Positions 14,949-22,167 of a stretch of 26,168 bases of DNA are shown here, piece after piece. The stretch comes from Corynebacterium sp. (GTDB lineage: Bacteria > Actinomycetota > Actinomycetes > Mycobacteriales > Mycobacteriaceae). The first letter of the stretch is position 1. Each line of letters opens with the position of its first letter. Below the pieces are notes generated by a model that saw nothing but the letters and a program-made list of their open reading frames with translations, ran no database searches and was not told where the DNA came from. The stretch covers positions 1 to 26,168 of the forward strand of contig NZ_JAPJNQ010000026.1 of NCBI RefSeq assembly GCF_030826625.1, read 5' to 3'. The position numbers and the translations under genes were made by a program.

Positions 14949-17900
14949 GTGTCACTGTCACCCAAACTCAAAGCTAAAACCATCCGTCGCTACCCCAGCG
15001 ACTGGAGCGAGACGGATACCCGCGCTGTAGACACGGTGCGTCTGCTCGCAGCTGATGCCGTACAAAACTGCGGCTCTGGCCACCCTGGCACCGCTATGTC
15101 GCTGGCTCCGTTGGCGTATACGCTCTACCAGCGGGTACTCAACCACAACCCCGCGGACCCGAATTGGGCAGGGCGCGACCGCTTCGTACTTTCAGTTGGA
15201 CACTCTTCTCTCACGCAATACATCCAGCTCTTTCTCGGCGGCTTCGGCCTTGAGCTCGAAGACCTGAAAAAATTACGCACCTGGGGTTCCCTAACACCAG
15301 GCCATCCGGAGTACGGCCACACCGCTGGCGTCGAAATCACGACCGGTCCGCTGGGGCAAGGCTTGGCCTCCTCTGTCGGAATGGCAATGGCCGCACGAAA
15401 AGAACGCGGCTTGTTCGATCCCGATGCCCCTGCAGGCGAATCCCCCTTTGATCACTACGTCTACACCATTTGCTCCGACGGTGATGTTCAAGAAGGCGTC
15501 ACCGCCGAGGCTTGTTCGCTGGCTGGGACCCAGCAATTGGGCAACCTCATTGTCTTCTGGGATGACAACAATATTTCCATCGAAGATGACACCGATATTG
15601 CATTCTCGGAATCCGTCGCCAAGCGCTACGAGGCTTATGGTTGGCAAGTGCTCGAGGTTGGCTCCGGTGAAGACGTAAGCGCGCTGGAACAAGCAATTAA
15701 GTTGGCAAAGCAGGACACCACCCGCCCAACTTTTATTCGTGTGCAAACCGTGATTGCCTACCCGGCTCCGAACGCTATGAACACTGGCGCCTCTCACGGT
15801 GCAGCACTGGGCGAAGAGGAAATCCGTGCTACTAAAAACTTCCTCGGCTTCGACCCGGACGAGCACTTTCATGTCGACGATAAGGTACTAGAGCACACCC
15901 GCGCGCTGGTAGATCGTGGCACCAAAGCGCAGCAAGAATGGGAAGAACGCTTTGCTGATTGGGCAGAGAAAAATCCCGAGCGCAAGCAGTTGTTCGACCG
16001 CATGACGGCCTATGAACTGCCGGAGAACTTCGGTGAAGACATGCCGGTATGGCAGCCCGACGACAAAGGTATAGCTACCCGCAAAGCCTCGGCTGAAGCC
16101 TTGCAGGTCCTAGCAGCGCAATTACCAGAGCTCTGGGGTGGCTCAGCCGACTTAGCGGGTTCGAACAACACTGTCATCAAAGGTGCGCCGTCGTTTGGCC
16201 CACAATCTATCTCGACCGATATGTGGCAGGCCGACCCTTTGCATGGCCGCAACCTTCACTTCGGTATCCGCGAACACGGCATGGCTGCCATCATGAACGG
16301 AATCGCATTGCACGGCAACACCCGTGTCTATGGCGGAACCTTCCTGATTTTTTCGGAGTACATGTACCCTGCCGTACGCCTCGGCGCTTTGATGGGCACA
16401 GATACCTATTACGTCTGGACCCACGATTCCATCGGATTGGGTGAAGACGGCCCCACCCACCAGCCCGTCGAGACTCTGGCTGCTTTGCGCGCCATTCCGA
16501 ACCTCTCAGTCATCCGCCCTGCCGACGCTAACGAAACCACCCAGGCGTGGGTTGCTGCGATGCGGCACGACAAAGGGCCAAAGGGATTGGCACTGACGCG
16601 GCAAAACGTACCAGTGCTAGAGGGCACCGCTGAGAAGGCAGCAGATGGAGTCGCCAAGGGCGCTTATGTGCTGGTCGAAGCCTCAGCGTCACCGCAGCTC
16701 ATTTTGCTCGCTACCGGTTCGGAAGTGCACCTCGCTGTTGCTGCAGCCAAACGGTTGGAATCCGAAGGCGTAGCGACGCGGGTGGTCTCCGCTCCATGCC
16801 TGGAGTGGTTCGAAGAACAAGACGATGACTACCGTGAATATGTGCTGCCACGCGAGGTAACCGCCCGCGTTTCCATCGAAGCCGGTCTGGCGATGCCGTG
16901 GCACAAATACACCGCACCGTATGGTCGCCAGGTTTCGCTTGAGCATTACGGCGCTTCAGCTCCAGCAGAAGAGCTCTTCGAGAAGTTCGGTTTCAGCGTC
17001 GACAATGTTGTAGCCGAAGCGAAAAAAGCTTTGGAGCAAGCACCAGAAGCTTCTGAAGTTTCGGGCTGGAACTCCCCAAAAGCCGCAAATAATGCCGGTA
17101 GCTCAAATGATCCAGAGTCCGCACACGCTAGCGATTCTGTGACCCCAGCGCAGGCTATCGATTCTGCTGACGCTGATACCCCCCCCGCAGAACTCGCAGC
17201 CATCGGCACCGCAACGTGGTTAGATGATCTTTCTCGTGAACGTATCTCTTCCGGCAACCTCAAAGAACTCATCGAGACTAAATCCGTGCTGGGTGTGACC
17301 ACGAACCCGGCGATTTTCTCGGCTGCAATGAGTACAGGAAATTCCTACGACGAAGACATTGCCTCGCTGGCAGCGAAGAAAGTAACTGCCGACGATGCGG
17401 TCTACGAGATGGCCATTCACGACGTGCAAGATGCCTGCGACGTCTTGTCGTCGGTTTATCAACGCACCGGCGGAGCCGACGGACGCGTGTCCATCGAAGT
17501 TGATCCACGTATTTCTGCCGACACCGACAAAACTCTCTCCCAAGCTCGCGAGCTGTGGAAGACCGTCGACCGCGAGAACGCGATGATCAAGATTCCCGCT
17601 ACTCCGGAAGGTCTTCCCGCGATCACCGCTGCGCTGGCAGAAGGCATATCCGTCAACGTCACTCTGATCTTCTCGGTCGAGCGATACCGAGAAGTCATTC
17701 GTGCGTACAAAGACGGCATTAAACAAGCACAAGAGAACGGTCTTGACCTTTCCAAGATTCACTCGGTCGCGTCCTTTTTCGTATCCCGGATTGACACCGA
17801 AGTTGATAACCGGCTGGAAGAAATTGGCACCGACGAAGCACTCGAGCTGCGCGGAAAAGCCGGAATCGCAAATGCACGGCGAGCTTATGCATTATTCATC

Positions 17901-18260
17901 GACGAGTTCCGTGATTTCGACATACCAGGAGCGCACAAGCAACGTCCGCTGTGGGCGTCGACAGGCGTGAAAAACCCCGAGTACCCTGCAGATATGTATG
18001 TCACCGAATTAGCTGGCCCCGATACGGTCAACACTATGCCGGAAGCCACACTGAACGCAGTGTTGGATAGCGGTACTATCAAGGGCGATACGTTGACTGG
18101 CGCCGGCGACAACGCTGGAGCAGTTTTCAGCAAGCTGGAATCATGCGGCATTGATTTCGCAGACGTCTACGCAAAACTTGAGCTCGAAGGCATCGAGAAA
18201 TTTGTGAAAGCGTGGGACGAACTTTTGGAATCGGTTTCGCAGCGGTTACAGCGCGACTAG
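14949..18260 (+). CDS. tkt-tal: Transketolase-transaldolase fusion protein
   Basis: One uninterrupted 1103-codon frame holds two complete enzymes. Residues 1 to about 697 are a transketolase: GSGHPGTAMSL, the diphosphate/Mg site SDGD (176-179) with N207/N208, the transketolase signature GEDGPTHQPVETL (from 498), FGIREHG, and the C-terminal domain (LLATGSEVH). A linker rich in Ala, Ser, Asp and Pro follows (about 698-746). Residues 747-1103 are an actinobacterial transaldolase: IGTATWLDDLSRERI, TTNPAIFS, Schiff-base Lys881 in MIKIPAT, SVNVTLIFS and ASFFVSR. The transaldolase part is about as long as free-standing corynebacterial Tal. In C. glutamicum tkt and tal are separate neighbours. Both enzymes handle xylulose-5-P, sedoheptulose-7-P and glyceraldehyde-3-P, so fusion could aid channelling. 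GTG 14949 has GAGGA upstream. Internal GTG 17139 lacks a ribosome site. Confidence 0.93.
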   Translation: MSLSPKLKAKTIRRYPSDWSETDTRAVDTVRLLAADAVQNCGSGHPGTAMSLAPLAYTLYQRVLNHNPADPNWAGRDRFVLSVGHSSLTQYIQLFLGGFGLELEDLKKLRTWGSLTPGHPEYGHTAGVEITTGPLGQGLASSVGMAMAARKERGLFDPDAPAGESPFDHYVYTICSDGDVQEGVTAEACSLAGTQQLGNLIVFWDDNNISIEDDTDIAFSESVAKRYEAYGWQVLEVGSGEDVSALEQAIKLAKQDTTRPTFIRVQTVIAYPAPNAMNTGASHGAALGEEEIRATKNFLGFDPDEHFHVDDKVLEHTRALVDRGTKAQQEWEERFADWAEKNPERKQLFDRMTAYELPENFGEDMPVWQPDDKGIATRKASAEALQVLAAQLPELWGGSADLAGSNNTVIKGAPSFGPQSISTDMWQADPLHGRNLHFGIREHGMAAIMNGIALHGNTRVYGGTFLIFSEYMYPAVRLGALMGTDTYYVWTHDSIGLGEDGPTHQPVETLAALRAIPNLSVIRPADANETTQAWVAAMRHDKGPKGLALTRQNVPVLEGTAEKAADGVAKGAYVLVEASASPQLILLATGSEVHLAVAAAKRLESEGVATRVVSAPCLEWFEEQDDDYREYVLPREVTARVSIEAGLAMPWHKYTAPYGRQVSLEHYGASAPAEELFEKFGFSVDNVVAEAKKALEQAPEASEVSGWNSPKAANNAGSSNDPESAHASDSVTPAQAIDSADADTPPAELAAIGTATWLDDLSRERISSGNLKELIETKSVLGVTTNPAIFSAAMSTGNSYDEDIASLAAKKVTADDAVYEMAIHDVQDACDVLSSVYQRTGGADGRVSIEVDPRISADTDKTLSQARELWKTVDRENAMIKIPATPEGLPAITAALAEGISVNVTLIFSVERYREVIRAYKDGIKQAQENGLDLSKIHSVASFFVSRIDTEVDNRLEEIGTDEALELRGKAGIANARRAYALFIDEFRDFDIPGAHKQRPLWASTGVKNPEYPADMYVTELAGPDTVNTMPEATLNAVLDSGTIKGDTLTGAGDNAGAVFSKLESCGIDFADVYAKLELEGIEKFVKAWDELLESVSQRLQRD
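17179..17186 (+). repeat. Run of eight C in the Tkt-Tal linker codons
   Basis: Eight consecutive C bases encode the end of the linker (Thr-Pro-Pro) just before the transaldolase domain. Gain or loss of one C would end the frame quickly: TAG at 17221 in one alternative frame, TGA at 17225 in the other. That would leave a complete transketolase with a short tail and no transaldolase. Such runs are prone to slippage and to sequencing error. Confidence 0.9.
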
Positions 18261-18287
18261 CGCCTGATCAACTCGTACGACCCACGC

Positions 18288-18300
18288 CCGCATTGTGCGG
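18288..18300 (+). promoter_or_regulatory. Small hairpin before the zwf ribosome site
   Basis: CCGCA-TTG-TGCGG forms a 5-bp GC-rich stem with a 3-base loop, 5 bp before the AAAGGA ribosome site of zwf. It lies in the 61-bp gap after the fusion gene. It could affect mRNA processing or translation of zwf. It is short, so the assignment is weak. Confidence 0.3.
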
Positions 18301-18321
18301 CAGAGAAAGGACAAACCGCCT

Positions 18322-19848
18322 GTGACGTCGCATCCTTGGCACAATCCCTTGCGCAATCCGCACGATTCCCGACTGCCGAGGATCGCCGGGCCTTCGGGCA
18401 TGGTGATTTTTGGAGTCACAGGCGATTTAGCTTATAAAAAGCTGCTGCCAGCAATCTATGACCTCGCAAACCGTGGCTTATTGTCTTCTGCGTTCATCCT
18501 CGTTGGCTTCGGTCGACGCGAATGGTCGAACGAAGATTTCGTCGATTACGTCAAAGCGGCAGTCCAAGACGGCGCCCGAACTCCGTTCCGGGAAAACGTA
18601 TGGCGCCAGCTCGCTTCCGGCATGGAATTCGTCGTCGGTGGATTCGATGATGCTGGCTTCGACCGGCTCGCTAGCCGAATCAACGAAGTCGACGGGCAAC
18701 GCGGTACAGCCGGCAACTGGGCTTATTACTTGTCTATCCCCCCAAGTTTCTTCTCCGAGGTATGCCACCAACTCGAACGCACAAACATGGTCAGCGCCCA
18801 GCCTGGTGCATGGCGGCGAGTGATCATCGAGAAGCCTTTCGGGCACAACGAGAAATCAGCGCGCGAACTCAACGAGATTGTCAACCAGGTTTTCCCAGAA
18901 GACTCCGTCTACCGCATCGATCATTACCTCGGTAAAGAAACCGTACAGAATATCTTTGCGTTGCGCTTTGCCAATTCGATTTTCGAACCAATTTGGAATG
19001 CACAACACATTGACCACGTGCAGATTACGATGGCAGAAGACATCGGGCTCGGAGGGCGTGCGGGATACTATGACGGCATCGGTGCCGCGCGCGATGTGAT
19101 GCAAAACCACTTGCTGCAACTCCTAGCACTGGTTGCGATGGAGGAACCGGTCTCGTTCACCCCGGCGGCCTTACGTGCAGAGAAAATCAAGATTCTGCAG
19201 GCCACCTCGCTGGCGATGCCCTTGGAACACAATACCGCGCGTGGCCAGTATTCAGCAGGATGGCAGGGTTCACAAAAAGTGCTTGGCCTGCGAGAAGAAG
19301 AGGGATTCGATCCAGAATCGAAGACCGAAACCTATGCTGCCTGCACACTGGAAATCAATTCCAGGCGCTGGGCGGGAGTGCCGTTCTACCTGCGTACGGG
19401 CAAACGCTTGGGTCGCCGCGTCACGGAAATCGCGCTGGTATTCAAGCATGCTCCACACCAACCATTCGCCAATAACGGTGCACAGCATGGGCAAAACACC
19501 ATCGTCATTCGAGTCCAACCCGATGAGGGTGTGCTCATGCGTTTCGGGTCAAAGGTGCCAGGCTCAGGTATGGAAGTTCGCGATGTCAACATGGATTTCT
19601 CTTATGCCGAAGCATTCACTGAAGAATCCCCTGCAGCCTACGAGCGCCTCATTCTGGATGCGCTGTTGGATGAATCAAGTTTGTTCCCTACGAACAAAGA
19701 AGTCGAATTGAGCTGGGAGATTCTTGATCCGATGCTTGAGTATTGGGAGCATGCGCAGCAACCCGAGAGTTACTCCGCAGGCAGTTGGGGCCCGGCCAGC
19801 AGCGATGCGATGCTGGCACGACGTGGCCACAGCTGGCGGCGCCCATAA
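18322..19848 (+). CDS. zwf: Glucose-6-phosphate 1-dehydrogenase
   Basis: Catalytic G6PDH subunit that oxidises glucose-6-phosphate to 6-phosphogluconolactone with NADP+, the entry step of the oxidative pentose phosphate pathway. Length is 508 aa. From the chosen start, the coenzyme fingerprint is GVTGDLAYKKL (31-41), EKPFG is at 171-175, and the active-site signature RIDHYLGKE begins at 199. The protein ends HSWRRP, like C. glutamicum Zwf. GTG 18322 is chosen because AAAGGA lies 10 nt upstream and the sequence then begins VTSHPWHNPLR, matching the family's short N-terminus. An in-frame GTG at 18295 has no ribosome site. opcA follows 44 bp downstream; corynebacterial G6PDH is reported to need OpcA for full activity. 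Confidence 0.97.
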   Translation: MTSHPWHNPLRNPHDSRLPRIAGPSGMVIFGVTGDLAYKKLLPAIYDLANRGLLSSAFILVGFGRREWSNEDFVDYVKAAVQDGARTPFRENVWRQLASGMEFVVGGFDDAGFDRLASRINEVDGQRGTAGNWAYYLSIPPSFFSEVCHQLERTNMVSAQPGAWRRVIIEKPFGHNEKSARELNEIVNQVFPEDSVYRIDHYLGKETVQNIFALRFANSIFEPIWNAQHIDHVQITMAEDIGLGGRAGYYDGIGAARDVMQNHLLQLLALVAMEEPVSFTPAALRAEKIKILQATSLAMPLEHNTARGQYSAGWQGSQKVLGLREEEGFDPESKTETYAACTLEINSRRWAGVPFYLRTGKRLGRRVTEIALVFKHAPHQPFANNGAQHGQNTIVIRVQPDEGVLMRFGSKVPGSGMEVRDVNMDFSYAEAFTEESPAAYERLILDALLDESSLFPTNKEVELSWEILDPMLEYWEHAQQPESYSAGSWGPASSDAMLARRGHSWRRP

Positions 19849-19892
19849 TCAGTATCCGTGTACCAACACAGAACAAGGACTAATTATTTACC

Positions 19893-20822
19893 ATGATTCA
19901 TTTCCTCACGGATACGACAACCACCGATATTGCCCGCGAGCTCAACCGCGCTCAAGAGCACTACACGCTCACCACCGGCCGCGTGTTGACGTTGGTCATC
20001 GTGGCCTCCGCTAGTGACGACGTAGAAGCAATCTTGCAAGCCAGTCGCGATGCTTCGCACGAACACCCCGCTCGTGTGTTGATTCTGTTGATTGCAGATT
20101 CCAGCGACGAGACTTATCTCGATGCGGAATTGCGCGTCGGTGGAGAGGCTGGCGCCTCGGAAATCGTAGTCATGACCCTCAACGGCGACATGGCACACCA
20201 CCCCTCCGCAATCGTCACCCCGCTACTGTTGCCAGATACCCCCATCGTGGCCTGGTGGCCTAAACTGCACCCAGATAAGCCGTCGACCGATCCGATCGGG
20301 CAGATTGCGCAACGCCGAATCACCACCGCGACAGAGTTTTCGAAGCTTGCACAGCATTATGCCCCGGGAGATTCCGACACCGCGTGGTCCGGTATTACTG
20401 CTTGGCGCGGCATCGTCGCCTCAGCTTTAGATCGCTACCCCAACCACAACGTAGAGCGGGTGACTATCAGCGGCGACGGCGGTCCGGAACAGACTATTGC
20501 TGCAGGTTGGCTCGCCGACGCTTTGGGAGTCGAAGTTTCTTATCAAAGCCACAACACAGCACGCACGAATGCTAGCGCGGATATCTCGGTAGTTCCAGAA
20601 CAATTCGCAATCGAGAAACTAGAGTTGTTCATGGACGACGGCGAATCCATCCGTGTCTCATGTGCAGATAATCATACCGTCAGCGTCGAAATACCGGGTG
20701 CTGCGCGCAGCCTGGTCGCCTTAAATGTTCGCTGCTGGGCCGAGCGCTTGTCAGAAGAATTGCGACACCTAGAACCTGACGAAATCTATGCCCGCTCGTT
20801 ACACGCAAGCCAAAACCTCTAA
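19893..20822 (+). CDS. opcA: Glucose-6-phosphate dehydrogenase assembly protein OpcA
   Basis: OpcA of 309 aa, found next to zwf in actinobacteria and cyanobacteria. It associates with G6PDH and promotes its assembly or activity, and in cyanobacteria takes part in redox control. Family features include the N-terminal TGRVLTLVIVA, HPARVLILLIAD, and the central VTPLLLPDTPIVAWWP with its Trp pair. The SDTAWSGITAWRG block and the C-terminal VPEQFAIEKLELFM region complete the full-length protein. The ATG has AAGGA upstream but at a long distance of 13 nt. It lies between zwf and pgl in the same orientation, so its dose probably follows Zwf. Confidence 0.96.
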   Translation: MIHFLTDTTTTDIARELNRAQEHYTLTTGRVLTLVIVASASDDVEAILQASRDASHEHPARVLILLIADSSDETYLDAELRVGGEAGASEIVVMTLNGDMAHHPSAIVTPLLLPDTPIVAWWPKLHPDKPSTDPIGQIAQRRITTATEFSKLAQHYAPGDSDTAWSGITAWRGIVASALDRYPNHNVERVTISGDGGPEQTIAAGWLADALGVEVSYQSHNTARTNASADISVVPEQFAIEKLELFMDDGESIRVSCADNHTVSVEIPGAARSLVALNVRCWAERLSEELRHLEPDEIYARSLHASQNL

Positions 20823-20861
20823 CTGCTCACTTAGCCCTCTGCTGCGAAAGGATATTCACGA

Positions 20862-21590
20862 ATGACAACGATTTTTCCTGCGACAGACAAACAAGACCTA
20901 GCTGTTAAAGTTGCCGAACGGTTTATCGCCCTGGTTCGTGATATTCAAGACAGCGAGGGCGGTGCGCACGACGACGGCATCGCCCGCGTCGTACTAACCG
21001 GCGGGTCCTCGGGACTCGCGGTTCTCGAAGCTTTAGCACAAACTGCGCATTCGCACGAGCTTGATTGGTCTCGGATTGAGTTTTTCTTCGGCGACGAACG
21101 CAACGTTCCGGTCGACGATAGCGAATCCAATGAAGGACAAGCCCGGCGAGTTTTGCTCGACCAGCTAGAAATTCCCGCGCATCGAGTGCATGGATACAGC
21201 CTGAGCGGTGGCAATGATCTCACTGAGCGCGCCGACGACTATACCGCAGAAATCAAAGAATTCGCACCGGCAGGCTTCGATATCCACTTGCTCGGGCTTG
21301 GCGACGATGGCCACATCAATTCTTTGTTCCCAAACCATGCGGGGCTTAACGACGACGCCACCGTCATCACCGTGACCGATTCTCCTAAACCACCGGCGCA
21401 ACGCCTAAGCCTTGGTTTGTCGCAACTCGCTTTCGCTGATCGAATTTGGTTTTTAGCTGCCGGAAAGAATAAAGCAGACGCAGTTGCCCGATTGGTTTCG
21501 ACAGAAGGCTCAGGCCAGGATTGCCCAGCAACACTCGTGCACGGACGCATCGAGACGCTACTGTTTAGCGATGTCATCCCCGCTCACTAA
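20862..21590 (+). CDS. pgl: 6-phosphogluconolactonase
   Basis: Lactonase of 242 aa that hydrolyses 6-phosphogluconolactone to 6-phosphogluconate, directly after the Zwf step. It is of the DevB/SugarP isomerase-like fold. Visible motifs are LTGGSSGLAVLEAL near the N-terminus, the phosphate/active-site block FFFGDERNVP (GDER at 77-80), and LLGLGDDGHINSLFP (143-157) with the catalytic His region. The ATG at 20862 has AAAGGA 9 nt upstream. It is the last gene of the pentose phosphate operon, closed by a strong terminator about 35 bp after the stop. Confidence 0.96.
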   Translation: MTTIFPATDKQDLAVKVAERFIALVRDIQDSEGGAHDDGIARVVLTGGSSGLAVLEALAQTAHSHELDWSRIEFFFGDERNVPVDDSESNEGQARRVLLDQLEIPAHRVHGYSLSGGNDLTERADDYTAEIKEFAPAGFDIHLLGLGDDGHINSLFPNHAGLNDDATVITVTDSPKPPAQRLSLGLSQLAFADRIWFLAAGKNKADAVARLVSTEGSGQDCPATLVHGRIETLLFSDVIPAH

Positions 21591-21623
21591 TTACTAAACG
21601 CTGCAGCTCTCCTGCCAAAGGAA

Positions 21624-21655
21624 AATGACGCCTTCTCTAAAGAGAAGGCGTCATT
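21624..21655. terminator. Strong bidirectional intrinsic terminator, pgl/secG
   Basis: AATGACGCCTTCTCT (21624-21638) is the exact reverse complement of AGAGAAGGCGTCATT (21641-21655), a 15-bp stem with only two bases between the arms. A-rich sequence precedes it (GGAAA) and TGTATTT-like sequence follows, so it can end transcripts from pgl (+) and from secG (-). Confidence 0.93.
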
Positions 21656-21661
21656 GTATTT

Positions 21662-21689
21662 ACGGGCCCCTGTGAGTTTGTGAGCCCGT
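21662..21689. other. Minor stem-loop between pgl and secG
   Basis: ACGGGC (21662-21667) pairs with GCCCGT (21684-21689) around a 16-base loop, 6 bp beyond the main terminator. It may assist termination of the secG transcript. The pairing is short and there is no T-tract. Confidence 0.35.
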
Positions 21690-21750
21690 CGATCGAGTTC
21701 AGAGAATTTTTAGACGGCTAAGCGAGCCAGCCACCTACCCGAGCTCAGCG

Positions 21751-21987
21751 TTAAAGGTTGTAAGCCTGCAACAAGTTAAGAGCTACGATGGCGGCGATCC
21801 AAATCAGCGCCAAAACGATGGTATAGCGCGTCAGGTTCTTTTCCACCACAGTAGAACCAGATAAGTTTGACTGCACACCGCCACCAAACAGGCTCGACAG
21901 GCCTCCGCCTTTACCCTTGTGGAGCAGAATAAAAATCGTCATCAAAACTGCTGTTATCAGCAGAATGATCTGCAGCGCTAGTTGCAT
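21751..21987 (-). CDS. secG: Protein translocase subunit SecG
   Basis: Small inner-membrane subunit of the SecYEG translocon, 78 aa, typical for actinobacteria. There are two hydrophobic helices: residues 4-22, then 53-75. Between them is the cytoplasmic loop LLHKGKGGGLSSLFGGG, the hallmark of SecG. The ATG has GAAGGA about 9 nt upstream. The gene is normally linked to gap-pgk-tpi in actinobacteria. Here 164 bp separate it from tpiA, with candidate promoter elements of its own, so it may be transcribed separately from the glycolytic genes. Confidence 0.96.
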   Translation of the reverse strand: MQLALQIILLITAVLMTIFILLHKGKGGGLSSLFGGGVQSNLSGSTVVEKNLTRYTIVLALIWIAAIVALNLLQAYNL

Positions 21988-22021
21988 TCAGGTTTTCCTT
22001 CACAAAGAGTGCGAGTTAAAT

Positions 22022-22047
22022 GGGTATACCGTCCATCGAGTATACCC
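22022..22047. promoter_or_regulatory. Inverted repeat in the secG leader/promoter
   Basis: GGGTATAC (22022-22029) and GTATACCC (22040-22047) are perfect 8-bp arms with a 10-base centre, about 40-60 bp upstream of secG. On the minus strand the outer arm contains TATACT (22044-22039), a good -10 box, so the repeat would cover the -10 and the start of transcription. This is the geometry of a repressor operator. It could also be a leader hairpin. Another -10-like sequence, TATAAAAT, lies further upstream near 22085. Confidence 0.5.
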
Positions 22048-22144
22048 CTAAGAGTGGATCAGTGCGTGACCAACTGCAAATTTTATACGAAAATTACAAT
22101 AACGTAAGTTTCATCCAAGCCGTTAGTCGCTGCAGTTCCTAGAT

Positions 22145-22167
22145 GGTCGCGCTAGATATTCGCGACC
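22145..22167 (-). terminator. GC-rich stem-loop holding the tpiA stop codon
   Basis: GGTCGCG (22145-22151) pairs with CGCGACC (22161-22167), a perfect 7-bp GC-rich stem. The tpiA stop codon (22154-22152) lies in the 9-base loop. On the mRNA strand it is not followed by a U-run. It may stabilise the 3' end of the glycolytic mRNA or slow transcription before secG. Confidence 0.4.

Noticed and set aside
15291..15872. A 193-codon open frame on the minus strand within the transketolase region
   Set aside because: Antisense to conserved transketolase sequence, with no domain and no ribosome site. A shadow frame.
17041..17190. Possibility that tkt and tal are separate genes joined by a sequencing error in the C8 run
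   Set aside because: With 7 or 9 C the transaldolase frame upstream meets TGA codons and offers no ATG or GTG, so a free tal gene would have no start. The in-frame fusion is the better reading, though the run should be confirmed in reads.
17220..17762. A 180-codon open frame opposite the transaldolase domain
   Set aside because: The plus strand clearly encodes transaldolase; the minus-strand translation has no known motif.
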